NCBI RefSeq assembly: GCF_003462685.1
Contig: NZ_QRVE01000002.1
Span: 74,247 to 138,246 of the forward strand
Direction: 5' to 3'
DNA length: 64,000 nucleotides
Source of the DNA: Collinsella sp. AF23-4AC
GTDB lineage: Bacteria; Actinomycetota; Coriobacteriia; Coriobacteriales; Coriobacteriaceae
Numbering within the stretch: position 1 is the first letter of the stretch; each line of letters opens with the position of its first letter. The notes beneath the pieces were generated by a model, which was given only the letters and a program-made list of their open reading frames with translations, was not told the origin of the DNA and made no database searches. Both the position numbers and the translations under genes were made by a program. Of this stretch, positions 8,450-17,265 are shown piece after piece.

Positions 8450-9307
8450 ATGTCCGATAGTAGCAAGAGCGCACTTTCCCTCATTAGTACCCATCAGGGA
8501 TACAGCGAGTCCGAGCAGCGCATTGTCGACTATATACTGGAGCACCAGTCCGAGGCGCCACGCCTCACGGCGGCTCAGCTCTCGCGCGCCGCCGCCACGT
8601 CCGAGGCGACCGTTTCGCGCTTCTGCCGCAAGCTTGGCTTTGGTAGCTTCCGCAGCTTTCAGTTTTCGTTGGCAAGGGATTTGGAAAGCCAGCGCAACGA
8701 GGGCCTGACTGACGAGGTCTCGCTCGACAATATGGAGCAGAGCCTCAAGAACATTCTGGCTGCCAAGGTGAGCGAGCTTAATGCGACCATCGACGGGATC
8801 GACCACGATACGCTGGCGGCTGTTGTGCATGCCCTTAAGCATGCAGGGGTTATTGAGTTTGCAGCTGTGGGCAATACGAACGCGGTCGCGCTCGATGCGA
8901 CGTTTAAGTTTTCGCAGCTGGGCCTGCGCTGCATGGCGAGCACCATTAGCGAGACATCAATCGGCTTTGCGCTCACGTTGCGTCCAGGTGATGTCATCGT
9001 GCTCATCTCAAACTCCGGCAAATCGCGTCGACTGAATCGCATGGCAAAAGCGGCTCGCGACTGCGGCGCAACAATAGTCGTCATCAGCAGCGACAGCAAA
9101 TCCCCGCTCGCGCGCCTGGCAGACTACACCTTTAATACCGTCAACCACGAAGCACTGCTGACGACGGGCGACTTTGCGTTCTCCAAGATCAGCGCCACGA
9201 TGATCATCGAGGTTATCTACAACTTCCTGCTGCCCGAAATCGAGGACGCGCGCGAGCATATCAGCTACTACGAGGAGCTCATCCAGCCGGATAAGGTCGT
9301 GGAGTAG
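8450..9307 (+). CDS. RpiR/MurR family sugar-phosphate-sensing transcription regulator
   Basis: Predicted DNA-binding regulator of the adjacent PTS genes. The 285 residues carry an N-terminal RpiR helix-turn-helix (LTAAQLSRAAATSEATVSRF, then CRKLGFGSF) and a C-terminal SIS sugar-isomerase fold. In the latter, VIVLISNSGKSRRLN is the phosphosugar-binding loop. The ATG at 8450 has AGGAG upstream; an upstream in-frame ATG at 8402 has no ribosome binding site. It is divergent from the permease, and operator-like repeats lie between them. The ligand is likely a sugar phosphate such as fructose-1-phosphate (inference). Confidence 0.9.
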   Translation: MSDSSKSALSLISTHQGYSESEQRIVDYILEHQSEAPRLTAAQLSRAAATSEATVSRFCRKLGFGSFRSFQFSLARDLESQRNEGLTDEVSLDNMEQSLKNILAAKVSELNATIDGIDHDTLAAVVHALKHAGVIEFAAVGNTNAVALDATFKFSQLGLRCMASTISETSIGFALTLRPGDVIVLISNSGKSRRLNRMAKAARDCGATIVVISSDSKSPLARLADYTFNTVNHEALLTTGDFAFSKISATMIIEVIYNFLLPEIEDAREHISYYEELIQPDKVVE

Positions 9308-9337
9308 GTTTTAGTAAGGGTCGTTATGTACCGTTCC

Positions 9338-9495
9338 CACAAAACTATGCCGGTTTACTACGATGAATTCGGAATATGCGAACACATCGCGTTTTAAAAG
9401 AAAACCGCAGGCGTTCTACCTGCGGTTTTCTTTTTACAATTTTAGCCATGCTCGAGCTACGCCAATTCATCGTAGTAAACCGGCATAGTTTTGTG
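9338..9495. repeat. 32-bp perfect inverted repeat enclosing a terminator
   Basis: Arms at 9338-9369 and 9464-9495 are exact inverted copies (CACAAAACTATGCCGG... type) separated by 94 bp. A strong terminator lies between them. No gene is visible. It lies just downstream of the RpiR gene and may be a repeat element inserted around, or carried with, a terminator. Confidence 0.85.
9398..9435. terminator. Terminator of the RpiR gene, usable in both directions
   Basis: AAGAAAACCGCAGG pairs with CCTGCGGTTTTCTT around a 6-nt loop (9399-9432) and is followed by T-run on the plus strand and by a T-run on the minus strand. Confidence 0.9.
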
Positions 9496-9519
9496 ACACA
9501 TGGGCCACGCAAGCACGTG

Positions 9520-9622
9520 GTGGGACAAAAATATCAGTAGTTTTGTCCCAGGGTCGCCCGCGGTAACAAGCACGATGCGGCTTTCACACATGGGACAAGA
9601 ACTACTGATATTTTTGTCCCAC
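9520..9622. repeat. Second inverted repeat pair, each arm itself a hairpin
   Basis: Copies at 9520-9550 and 9591-9622 are inverted to each other with one single-base insertion. Each also folds on itself (TGGGACAAAA against TTTTGTCCCA in the first). Together with the 32-bp repeat they fill the 333-bp gap between RpiR and recN, which has no coding potential. The copy next to recN may serve as its terminator. Confidence 0.75.
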
Positions 9623-9640
9623 CAACACCGCTGATACGGC

Positions 9641-11269
9641 CTAGCCTCGAGCTTCTTCCAGCATCTGCTTGGCGTGGGCCAAGCTTGCCTCGGACTGATC
9701 GCCGCTGAGCATGCGGGCGATCTCGGCGGTACGCGCATCACCGGTTACCTCGTCCAAATGCGTCTGGGGAACATCGCCCGATTCCTTGCTGACAACATAA
9801 TGCTTGTCGGCCATGACGGCGACCTGTGCCAAGTGGGTTACGACAATCACCTGATGCGTAGCGGCGAGATCTGCCAGCACGCCCGCAAGCGCACGCGCCG
9901 TGGAGCCACCGACACCAGCATCGACCTCGTCAAACACGAGCGTATCGACACCGTCCGCGTTACCGAGGACAACCTTGCTTGCCAGCATGACGCGGCTGAG
10001 CTCGCCGCCCGACGCAATTCGGCGCAGGGGGCGCGGCGTCAAACCGGCACCGCTGCGGTATAGCAGCTCGTAGCTCGAAGGACCAACGGGCGTCCACTCA
10101 GCACGGGGAAGATCACGTGACTCCCAGACGAGCTCGGCACTACCCATCTCCAGGCGTGCCATCTGACGACCCACCTCGTGACAAAAACGCGGGGCTGCCG
10201 TATTGCGCGCACGCTTAAGTGCCTTGGCGGCGGCAAACAACTCGCGCTCGGCGATCCCGAGCGCCTCACGCGCCTTTTTGATCTGTTCATCGCCATCATC
10301 GACCAGGGACAGCAGCTCTTGCGAGCGATCGCGCATGGCAAACACATCGTCCATGGTTGGACCCCACTGACGCAACAGGCCCTTGAGGTCGGAATACCGC
10401 TCACGCATGCGAGCGAGCTCACGCGGGTCGAAGGCGATGCCATCACGATAGGCACGAAGCTCGTTCGCGCAATCCTCAAGGGAGATACAGGCATCCGAAA
10501 GCGTATCGGCAATGTCACCCAGTTTGCGATCGACGGTAGCCATACGGGAAAGCTCTGCCACGGCGTTGTTCACGACATCGAGCGCTCCCCCTTCAGCGGC
10601 AAGCGATGCATGGACATCGTTAGCTGTGGCAACGAGTACCTCGGCATGTTCGGAGCGCGGCAGCAGTTCCTCGAGTTCCTCATACTCGCCCGGCTTGGGA
10701 TCGACCTCGCCGATGCGCTCGAGGGCAAAGCGCGCCTCCTCGACGCGGCTCCCCTGCGCACGCGAGGCCTCTTCGACGCGACGGACTTCCTTGGCAGCCG
10801 CGCGCGATGCCTTAAAGCAGGCGCGGTACGCATCCAGCGTCTCGAGTGCCGGGCGCCCTGCCCAGGCATCGACCATGGCAACATGATGCGCCGGATCGAG
10901 CAAGCGCTGGTGCTCGTGCTGGCCACACAGATCCATCATCACGCCGACGCGCTCCGAAAGCTCGCGCACACTGGCGATACGGCCGTCAATCTTCACGCGG
11001 CTGCGGCCCTCAGCGGAAAGGCTGCGCTGGACCGTGAAGCCTTCCGTGTCGTGCGGGCCGTCGAACAAGCGCGCCTCGACACTCGCCAGCGCCTCGCCCT
11101 CGCGCACCGTCGACGAATCCGCGCGCTCACCCAAAATAAGCTTGAGGGCCGAGAGCAGCGCGGTCTTGCCGGCGCCAGTCTCGCCAGTCAAAACCGTTAG
11201 GCCCGAACTCGGAACCAACGTCGCCTCGCGAATGAGTGCAATGTTAGAAACCTGCAGCTCATCGATCAT
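9641..11269 (-). CDS. recN: DNA repair protein RecN
   Basis: SMC-like ATPase acting in double-strand break repair on the nucleoid. Of 542 residues (family about 550), the N-terminus has the Walker A loop TGETGAGKTALLSALKLIL. The middle is a long helical coiled coil. The C-terminus has LASGGELSRVMLASKV (signature) and DTLVFDEVDAGVGGSTARA (Walker B). The start overlaps the nadK stop by 11 bp, so the two are translationally coupled. It is the last gene of the efp-asp23-nusB-xseB-tlyA-nadK-recN run. Confidence 0.96.
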   Translation of the reverse strand: MIDELQVSNIALIREATLVPSSGLTVLTGETGAGKTALLSALKLILGERADSSTVREGEALASVEARLFDGPHDTEGFTVQRSLSAEGRSRVKIDGRIASVRELSERVGVMMDLCGQHEHQRLLDPAHHVAMVDAWAGRPALETLDAYRACFKASRAAAKEVRRVEEASRAQGSRVEEARFALERIGEVDPKPGEYEELEELLPRSEHAEVLVATANDVHASLAAEGGALDVVNNAVAELSRMATVDRKLGDIADTLSDACISLEDCANELRAYRDGIAFDPRELARMRERYSDLKGLLRQWGPTMDDVFAMRDRSQELLSLVDDGDEQIKKAREALGIAERELFAAAKALKRARNTAAPRFCHEVGRQMARLEMGSAELVWESRDLPRAEWTPVGPSSYELLYRSGAGLTPRPLRRIASGGELSRVMLASKVVLGNADGVDTLVFDEVDAGVGGSTARALAGVLADLAATHQVIVVTHLAQVAVMADKHYVVSKESGDVPQTHLDEVTGDARTAEIARMLSGDQSEASLAHAKQMLEEARG

Positions 11270-12119
11270 GACGGACTCCGTAGAATACGCGGCTCACCGA
11301 GTTATAAAAGCTCTCGGGGCCGTAATCGAGCAGCAGCACATCTCCGGGCCCGCGGCGCACCGCCACACTCTCGACGGTGCCATCGCAAGTAATAAACTGT
11401 CCATCGATAGCGATCGCCGGAACGCTCGGGCGGTCGTCAGACATAAAGATTTCGACGACATCACTCGGCGAAGTCAAAAAGGCACGAGCCTGAATGGTGT
11501 GCGGCGCAATGGGTACGCAGACCATGCCCGTGTAATCGGGGCTCACGATGGGGCCACCGGCACTCAGCGCGTACCCCGTAGAACCAGTCGCCGTGGACAC
11601 GACCACGCCGTCGCCACGCAGTCGATCGATATGGTGGCCCGACACCGTGATGTCGAACTCGACCATATCGGACAGGGGGCCGCGCGTAAGCGCCATGTCG
11701 TTGAGAGCGAACGTGCGCACGACATCCTTCGTGCCCTCGTCGCGCACGGACACGATATCCGCGGCGATCGTGGCGCGACGGCTCACGTGCAGCTCGCCGG
11801 ACAGGGCGTCGCTCACGACCTGCAGAATGTCGCGCTCCTCGGGACTCGCAGCAGTTAAAAAGCCCAGATGACCATAGGAAAGACCAAGGATAGGAATCTC
11901 GCGGTAGTTGAGGATACGGGCCGCACGCAGCAGCGTGCCGTCGCCGCCGAGCGTAATGACCAGGTCGGCATCGTCAACATCGGGCGCGCTCTGGATCTTG
12001 GAGCGCTGATCGGCAGCCCATGCCACCTCGTAGCCCTGGCGTGAAAGCCAAAGCTCGAGTATCAGGCCGCTCTCGACCGCCTCTTGCTTGTAGTAATTGG
12101 GAACCAGAAAGACCTTCAT
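11259..12119 (-). CDS. nadK: NAD kinase
   Basis: Phosphorylates NAD to NADP in the cytoplasm. The 286 residues show the family hallmarks: GGDGTLLRAARIL near residue 58, GHLGFLTAA, ALNDMALTRG, and the glycine-rich GDGVVVSTATGSTGYALSAG. Its start overlaps the end of tlyA by 4 bp and its end overlaps recN, so expression is coupled to both. The pairing nadK-recN-tlyA is common in Gram-positive genomes. Confidence 0.95.
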   Translation of the reverse strand: MKVFLVPNYYKQEAVESGLILELWLSRQGYEVAWAADQRSKIQSAPDVDDADLVITLGGDGTLLRAARILNYREIPILGLSYGHLGFLTAASPEERDILQVVSDALSGELHVSRRATIAADIVSVRDEGTKDVVRTFALNDMALTRGPLSDMVEFDITVSGHHIDRLRGDGVVVSTATGSTGYALSAGGPIVSPDYTGMVCVPIAPHTIQARAFLTSPSDVVEIFMSDDRPSVPAIAIDGQFITCDGTVESVAVRRGPGDVLLLDYGPESFYNSVSRVFYGVRHDR

Positions 12120-12919
12120 AGCGTTGCCGCTTTCTCGCTCAAAGCCGATACCTGGGATTGCAGCTCATCGTCGGTGCGTTCACCAGGAGCAAACCTCGTG
12201 CCGTACAGGAAAAACTCAACGTTGCCCTTGGCACCATGAATGGGTGACACGCACACATCGACCGGGAACAGACCCTTGGCAGCAAAGAGTTCAACCGCCG
12301 CCACGAGTGTATCGCGGCGCACGGCAGGATCGGTCACAATGCCGCCCTCACCCACCAGCGCCGCCGGAGCCTCAAACTGCGGCTTTACGAGCGTGCAGAA
12401 TGCGCCCGTAGACGTCAGGCACAACAGCACCGCATCGATAATGTTCGCGATGCCGGTAAACGAGACATCACATACAGCCAGGTCGATGGCACTCGCATAG
12501 CCAAGCTCAGGCAGCTGCGTCACGTTGGTGCGCTCATGCAGCGTCACGCGATCGTCCTGACGCAACGACCAATCGAACTGGGCGCGACCCACGTCCACCG
12601 AGACAACGGTCGCAGCTCCGCGCTTGAGCAGGCAATCAGTAAAGCCGCCGGTAGAGCAGCCCACATCCAGACAGGCAAGGCCCGTCGGATTGATGCCAAA
12701 CGCATCAAGCGCGCCTTCGAGCTTAAGACCGCCGCGGCCAACATAGGGAATGCGCCCCTTCACGTGCAGCGGCAGGCCCGGGGTCACCTTAAGGCCCGGC
12801 GAAGTCAAGCGCTCGCCGCCACTCGAGACCAAGCCGGCCATAAGAGTGCGAAGGGCATCCGCGCGATCGGCGCAGATGCCCTGTGAAATCAGTTCGTCAT
12901 CAAGACGCACGCGTTTCAT
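12116..12919 (-). CDS. tlyA: TlyA family rRNA 2'-O-methyltransferase
   Basis: Predicted to methylate ribosomal RNA ribose positions. TlyA of mycobacteria modifies 16S and 23S rRNA and affects capreomycin sensitivity. Of 267 residues, the first 60 form an S4 RNA-binding domain. YVGRGGLKLEGALDAFGI follows, and then the FtsJ-type SAM site LDVGCSTGGFTDCLLKRGA. The start at 12919 (MKRVRLDDELISQG) gives the usual S4 N-terminus; an in-frame ATG three codons upstream is possible, and neither has a strong ribosome binding site. It lies 34 bp after xseB. Confidence 0.9.
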   Translation of the reverse strand: MKRVRLDDELISQGICADRADALRTLMAGLVSSGGERLTSPGLKVTPGLPLHVKGRIPYVGRGGLKLEGALDAFGINPTGLACLDVGCSTGGFTDCLLKRGAATVVSVDVGRAQFDWSLRQDDRVTLHERTNVTQLPELGYASAIDLAVCDVSFTGIANIIDAVLLCLTSTGAFCTLVKPQFEAPAALVGEGGIVTDPAVRRDTLVAAVELFAAKGLFPVDVCVSPIHGAKGNVEFFLYGTRFAPGERTDDELQSQVSALSEKAATL

Positions 12920-12953
12920 GAATGCCATCAACCATTCGTATCCGGAGATGCGG

Positions 12954-13193
12954 CTAGCTATCGCGGGATTCGTTTGCCGCATCCTCATCGTATTCCTGTT
13001 CGAGCTTATCGGCCTCACGCGGCGTCAGCTCAAACTTGTCGACCATATCGACCGCGCGGGAGCCCAGCTCAATCGCCTCGTCAAACAGATCGAGCGAACG
13101 CTCCAAGGAGGTATCCTTGGAGCGAACGGTAGCGATAATCTGGTCTAGACGGTCCGAGATCTCGTCAAAGTTGCGGACAGAACCCTCTGGCAT
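12954..13193 (-). CDS. xseB: Exodeoxyribonuclease VII small subunit
   Basis: Small subunit of exonuclease VII, which degrades single-stranded DNA. The 79 residues match the family size, with the two-helix pattern DEISDRLDQIIATVRS then SLERSLDLFDEAIELG. It starts 2 bp after the nusB stop. The large subunit gene xseA is not in this window, where it often sits beside xseB, so it must be elsewhere or missing. The acidic C-terminus is ordinary. Confidence 0.85.
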   Translation of the reverse strand: MPEGSVRNFDEISDRLDQIIATVRSKDTSLERSLDLFDEAIELGSRAVDMVDKFELTPREADKLEQEYDEDAANESRDS

Positions 13194-13195
13194 GA

Positions 13196-13780
13196 CTACT
13201 CCTCGACGGAGTCGACGACAACCTCGGAGGCGTCCGCGTCCTCGGCCAGCACACCAGCCTCAGCCTGAGCAACCGCAACTTTAGCGGCAGCCTCGGCAGC
13301 CTGGGCCTCCTCGCGAGCGCGATCCTCGGCCAGCAGCTCCTGGTACAGGTCCTCACCCGGCAGCTCCTCGCTGCGAGCGATCTTGCCCAGCACGCCGTTG
13401 ACGAACGACGCGGACTGGTCGGTCCCATAGGCCTTGGCAAGCTCAACGGCCTCGTTGATCACGATGGCGTCCGAGACCTCTTCGTCGGTAGGGAAGCGCA
13501 TCTCGTAGACGGCGATACGCAGCAGATTGCGGTCGGCGCCGGGCATGCGCATAAGATCCCAGTTCTTGGCGACGGCGCGCAAGGCACAGTCGATGCGATC
13601 GATATGCTCGTAGGCACCGCGGCACAGCTCCAGCGCATAGGGGTCGAGGGGGCCCTTCGAGATCAGGAAATCGCCCTCGAGGACGCGCTCGAGCGGGCTG
13701 TCCGTGGCCTCGGCCTGAAACAGCAGCTGCAGCGCCTGACTGCGGGCAAGCGTACGCCCGCGATAAACCTTAAGGCTCAA
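13196..13780 (-). CDS. nusB: Transcription antitermination factor NusB
   Basis: RNA-binding factor that with NusE forms the rRNA antitermination complex. The NusB fold spans about residues 1-145 (SQALQLLFQAEATDSPLER, then NLLRIAVYEMRF, then VINEAVELAKAYGTDQSASF, then VNGVLGKI). The protein is 194 residues long. The extra 45 or so at the C-terminus are an Ala/Glu-rich tail (EEAQAAEAAAKVAVAQAEAG) of low complexity, common in Coriobacteriia proteins and probably disordered. It starts 3 bp downstream of asp23. Confidence 0.93.
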   Translation of the reverse strand: MSLKVYRGRTLARSQALQLLFQAEATDSPLERVLEGDFLISKGPLDPYALELCRGAYEHIDRIDCALRAVAKNWDLMRMPGADRNLLRIAVYEMRFPTDEEVSDAIVINEAVELAKAYGTDQSASFVNGVLGKIARSEELPGEDLYQELLAEDRAREEAQAAEAAAKVAVAQAEAGVLAEDADASEVVVDSVEE

Positions 13781-13783
13781 AGG

Positions 13784-14146
13784 TTACTCCTTGGGGAAAA
13801 CGAGGCCGTCGATGCAAACGTCAACGCGCTCGACCTCAACGCCCACCTGGGCATCGATGGCAGCGACCACGGCAGCGCGAACGGCCTCGGCGAGTTTCTT
13901 GAACGGATAGCCAAAGAACACCACGACACGCACGGTGAGTGCGAGCTTGTCGCCGACGACCTCGGCCTCGACCGCCGGCTCGGAAGCCGGGGCCTTGGAC
14001 GAGAGCATCATGGAGACAAGGTTGGTGGCAAGGTCCTTGACGCCAACGGAGGCGATGCCCTCGACATCCGACACGGCGCGCGAGACGATGGCGGTCAGAA
14101 CATCGGGTGAAATGCCGATGCCGTCAATCTTGATTTCCTGGGGCAT
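13784..14146 (-). CDS. Asp23/Gls24 family envelope stress protein, copy 1
   Basis: Small protein of the Asp23/YqhY family, found beside nusB in many Gram-positives (YqhY in Bacillus), where it is tied to fatty-acid or envelope homeostasis. The 120 residues contain the typical IVSRAVSDVEGIASVGVKDL start and a C-terminal helix (LAEAVRAAVVAAIDAQVGVE). No signal peptide. It lies between efp and nusB with short gaps, so it is co-transcribed. Its precise task is unknown. A second family member lies at 62595-62951. Confidence 0.88.
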   Translation of the reverse strand: MPQEIKIDGIGISPDVLTAIVSRAVSDVEGIASVGVKDLATNLVSMMLSSKAPASEPAVEAEVVGDKLALTVRVVVFFGYPFKKLAEAVRAAVVAAIDAQVGVEVERVDVCIDGLVFPKE

Positions 14147-14170
14147 GAGTCCTCCTAGAAGAGTTGGTTG

Positions 14171-14734
14171 CTAGACGCGGGAGACGAACTTGCCGTCGCG
14201 GGTGTCAACCTTGATGACCTCGCCCTCGTTGAGGTACATGGGGACCTGGATGACAGCGCCGGTGTCAATCGTGGCCGGCTTGGTGGAACCCTGGACGGTG
14301 TCGCCCTTAAAGCCCGGGTCGGTCTGGACGATGGTGGTCTCGATGAACATCGGCGGAGTCACGCCCATGAGCTCATCGTCAGCGAAGAGCAGCTGGCAGA
14401 TGTCGTTCTCGCGCAGCCACTTGGAGTTCTCGCCCACCATGTCCTCGGGAACGGGAACCTGCTCATAGGACTCGTTGTCCATGAAGATGTAGTCGGTGCC
14501 ATCGTTGTAGAGGTACTGGAACTCACGGGTGGTGAGCATGACGCTCTCGAACTTGGTGCCGGCGTTGCAGGTGTTCTCGACGACGCGGCCGCTCTTGATG
14601 TCGCGGGTCTTGTAGCGCACAAACGCGCCGCCCTTGCCCGGCTTGACATGCTGGAACTCGACGATGGTGTAGACCTTGTCCTTAATGCGAAGACCGAGGC
14701 CGTTCTTGAAGTCGGCGGTAGAAATGGTAGGCAT
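14171..14734 (-). CDS. efp: Elongation factor P
   Basis: Relieves ribosome stalling at polyproline stretches. The 187 residues are the family norm. The KOW domain carries the functional loop HVKPGKGGAFVR with Lys34 at its tip. The two OB domains follow, including PMFIETTIVQTDPG. The start at 14734 is preceded by AGAAAGGTC; a longer frame to 14767 lacks a site. No EF-P lysine-modifying enzyme is visible nearby. It heads the efp-asp23-nusB-xseB-tlyA-nadK-recN run. Confidence 0.96.
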   Translation of the reverse strand: MPTISTADFKNGLGLRIKDKVYTIVEFQHVKPGKGGAFVRYKTRDIKSGRVVENTCNAGTKFESVMLTTREFQYLYNDGTDYIFMDNESYEQVPVPEDMVGENSKWLRENDICQLLFADDELMGVTPPMFIETTIVQTDPGFKGDTVQGSTKPATIDTGAVIQVPMYLNEGEVIKVDTRDGKFVSRV

Positions 14735-14835
14735 AGTGACCTTTCTTGTTATGGGCAGAACGCACAAGCGTCCAAATTACATACGACCGAAATTATACAC
14801 TTGCAGACGGCGCCTGCAGCGAGCGCATAAAAAGA

Positions 14836-14875
14836 GAACGCGGGGCGTCCGAATCGATCCGGACGTCCCGCCCCA
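14836..14875 (-). terminator. Terminator between pepP and efp
   Basis: On the minus strand GCGGGACGTCCG pairs with CGGACGCCCCGC (one mismatch) and is followed by a T-rich TTCTCTTTTT tract, 18 bp after the pepP stop. The efp promoter must lie in the remaining 100 bp. Confidence 0.85.
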
Positions 14876-14893
14876 AAAATCTATCGAAATGAG

Positions 14894-16024
14894 CTAGCAA
14901 TCGATGACGTGAAGGTCATGCGGCGTCTTGGTGAAGGGCTCGTAGCCGTTCTCGGTGACCACGCCGTAGTCCTCCAGACGCACGCCGCCCACGCCGGGCA
15001 GGTAGACGCCGGGCTCCATGGTGATAACCGAGCCGACCTCGATGATATTCTTGCTGCGGTTGAAGTTGGGCAGCTCATGGATGTCAATGCCCACGCCGTG
15101 GCCCAGACCATGGTTGTAGTAATCGCCATAGCCGGCATCGCCAATGATCTTCTTGGAAAGCTTGAAAATGTCATTGCCCTCGACGCCCGGATGGATGGCG
15201 GCGACGCACTCCTCGTGCGTACGGCGCACGAGCGCGTACAGGTCGAGCTGTTCTTGCGTGGGCTCGCCCATCACGACGGTACGCGTCATATCGGAGCGAT
15301 AGTCGCAGTAGCCCGCGCCATAATCCATGAGAACGAAGTCGCCCTTCTCGATCACACGGTCGCTCGGGACGGCATGCGGATTGGCGGTGTTGGGACCGCT
15401 CGCGACGATGGAGCCAAAGGCCAGGCTGTCGGCACCGTTAGCGAACATAAAGTTCTCGAGCTCGTTGCGGACCTGCTTCTCGGTCATACCGGGCTTAATA
15501 TAGCCGAGCATGTGCTGGAAGGCGGCGTCGGTGATCGACTGCGCGTGGCGCATGAGCTCGATCTCCTCGGCGTCCTTGATGGCGCGCATCTTACGGATGT
15601 CGTCATGCATCAGCGGCAGCATGCAGGCAACGGAGCGGTCCTCCAGGCCACGCTGAATACCCTGGTAGAAATTGATCTGCATGTCGTCCTCGACAGCGCA
15701 GACGCGGCACTTGTTGGCCGCGATCTTGCCGGCGACCCAACCGGGGATGGCGCCCTCGTCCATGTCGTAAACCCAGGGGCTGCCGGCGGGCGTGTTCTCC
15801 TCAAAACTGTTGAGATAGCGCGAGTCGGTATGGAACAGGCACTGGTCGGCTGTAATAAACGCAGCGTGCGGGAACTCGAAGGTGTAATCGAAGACGCCCT
15901 TCACGCCCGTAAGCCAACGAAGGTTGGCCTCGTCGCGCACCACGATAGCGTCGTAGCCGCGCTCAGCCATCAGGGCACGGACACGCTCAATACGACCGGC
16001 AGGACCGGCAGCAAACTCTGACAT
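14894..16024 (-). CDS. pepP: M24 family Xaa-Pro aminopeptidase
   Basis: Metal-dependent peptidase that removes an N-terminal residue before proline, in the cytoplasm. Of 376 residues, 1-135 form the creatinase-like N-domain and the rest the pita-bread fold. The five metal ligands are all present: the two Asp of FVLMDYGAGYCDYRSDMTRT, His in YNHGLGHGVGIDIHE, Glu in TMEPGVYLPG and Glu in VRLEDYGV. The start at 16024 has AAAGGA upstream. It sits upstream of efp, a pairing found in many Gram-positives. Confidence 0.94.
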   Translation of the reverse strand: MSEFAAGPAGRIERVRALMAERGYDAIVVRDEANLRWLTGVKGVFDYTFEFPHAAFITADQCLFHTDSRYLNSFEENTPAGSPWVYDMDEGAIPGWVAGKIAANKCRVCAVEDDMQINFYQGIQRGLEDRSVACMLPLMHDDIRKMRAIKDAEEIELMRHAQSITDAAFQHMLGYIKPGMTEKQVRNELENFMFANGADSLAFGSIVASGPNTANPHAVPSDRVIEKGDFVLMDYGAGYCDYRSDMTRTVVMGEPTQEQLDLYALVRRTHEECVAAIHPGVEGNDIFKLSKKIIGDAGYGDYYNHGLGHGVGIDIHELPNFNRSKNIIEVGSVITMEPGVYLPGVGGVRLEDYGVVTENGYEPFTKTPHDLHVIDC

Positions 16025-16079
16025 GCAGATTCCTTTCTTGTTGTCTTCATAAAGACGGGACGGGCTCAATCAGCGTACG

Positions 16080-16095
16080 GAATCGCGCGCGATTC
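16080..16095. promoter_or_regulatory. 16-bp perfect palindrome upstream of pepP
   Basis: GAATCGCGCGCGATTC is self-complementary and lies 56 bp before the pepP start. It could be an operator or a weak hairpin. There is no further evidence. Confidence 0.35.
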
Positions 16096-16155
16096 GCAAC
16101 CGATTGGAAACCCGCCCCTCAACATGATACGAAAGACGATGTATGTCAATAAATC

Positions 16156-17265
16156 CTAGAGAAGTTCTTTGCGAGAAGCCAAGTAGGCGTGAGCATGGCG
16201 GTCGAGGACCTCGTCCTCAACGCTCGTTAGACGAATGGCGCCGAGTGCCACGGGCAGCGGCAACATACTACGGTTCGAGCGGACAAACTGCTGCCTGCGG
16301 AACTCCTCGATATATGCGGCAGGCTCCAGATCGAAGGCGAGCTCCTCGATACCAAAGTCCTCCAGGCAGTCATCGACCTCAAAGACGTAATCGATATCGA
16401 AGTCGCAGGCATCGTGTGCTAGGCGCGCCTCAAAGCGCATGCCCTCGGACAACAGCTGGTAGGCAGGCACCTGCGAAGCGGCATCGCCCAAGCAGGCGCG
16501 CAGGGTACGCTCCCCCGTCTTGCCAAAATCGAGCGCATGGCGGGCGCTCGGGTTCGTAGCCATCAGCACGTCCTTGCGGGCAGTCTGAGACCACTGAACG
16601 GCATTGACGAGCGCGACCTCCTCGCCCGCGAGAATCTCGGGAACGGTCTCGGTAAACTGATTCCAGCGGGACTTACTACTCGAAAGCATGGTGCCAACAA
16701 GTACCGCATAGCCGAGCTTGAGGTCCTCGGGGGCCGCCTCGCGAACAAGGTCGAGGTCACACACGACCAAGCCCGGCTCGGGACAGAACGCGATAGCGGG
16801 AAGCGCATGCGCGGACGAGGCGACAAGCGGCTTCATGGTCGTCGCAACCGTGAGCATGGCGTCGAACGTCGTCGGCAGCAAGGCGCACTCGGTGCGACCG
16901 CACCACTGATTGGCACACCAACAAACGACCGAGCAGGTCGCCGTGTCACCGACAGCGACAACGAGATCGTCGCAGGTAATGCCGTTAGCCGACAGGGCGC
17001 CAAAGACGGTATCGGCATCGGCCAGCGTAGCACCGGCAGGAGAAACCTCGAGGACGAGCAGCGACACGGCAAAACCGGCGTCGACCAGCGCATGCTCGAC
17101 GACCTCGCCAAAACGCTCGGATGTAGCGTCGTTCCAAACCACCATCGCGCGCTTAGGCTTGCCCACAGCCGAGGCAAACATGCGCGACAGCTCCTCGAAC
17201 GCGCCCAATCCAACGCGGACATCGACACTGCGGTTTTGGAAATTGATAAGTTGACGGCGAATCAT
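16156..17265 (-). CDS. Degenerate 3-dehydroquinate synthase (AroB) homologue
   Basis: The 369-residue fold matches AroB along its length: an N-terminal Rossmann half, PTTFDAMLTVATT in place of PTTLLSQVDSSVGG, and a C-terminal helical half. However, the NAD loop GGGVVGD reads AVGDTATC. The GLAEVIKYG segment that supplies a metal-binding Glu reads KLGYAVLVG. The GHTFGHAIE His segment reads GKTGERTLRA, and the LHGEAV His is also gone. It should not work as a classic dehydroquinate synthase. The ATG overlaps the aroK stop (ATGA), so it is translationally coupled to shikimate kinase. It may be a regulatory partner, a new activity, or a decaying gene. Confidence 0.7.
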   Translation of the reverse strand: MIRRQLINFQNRSVDVRVGLGAFEELSRMFASAVGKPKRAMVVWNDATSERFGEVVEHALVDAGFAVSLLVLEVSPAGATLADADTVFGALSANGITCDDLVVAVGDTATCSVVCWCANQWCGRTECALLPTTFDAMLTVATTMKPLVASSAHALPAIAFCPEPGLVVCDLDLVREAAPEDLKLGYAVLVGTMLSSSKSRWNQFTETVPEILAGEEVALVNAVQWSQTARKDVLMATNPSARHALDFGKTGERTLRACLGDAASQVPAYQLLSEGMRFEARLAHDACDFDIDYVFEVDDCLEDFGIEELAFDLEPAAYIEEFRRQQFVRSNRSMLPLPVALGAIRLTSVEDEVLDRHAHAYLASRKELL

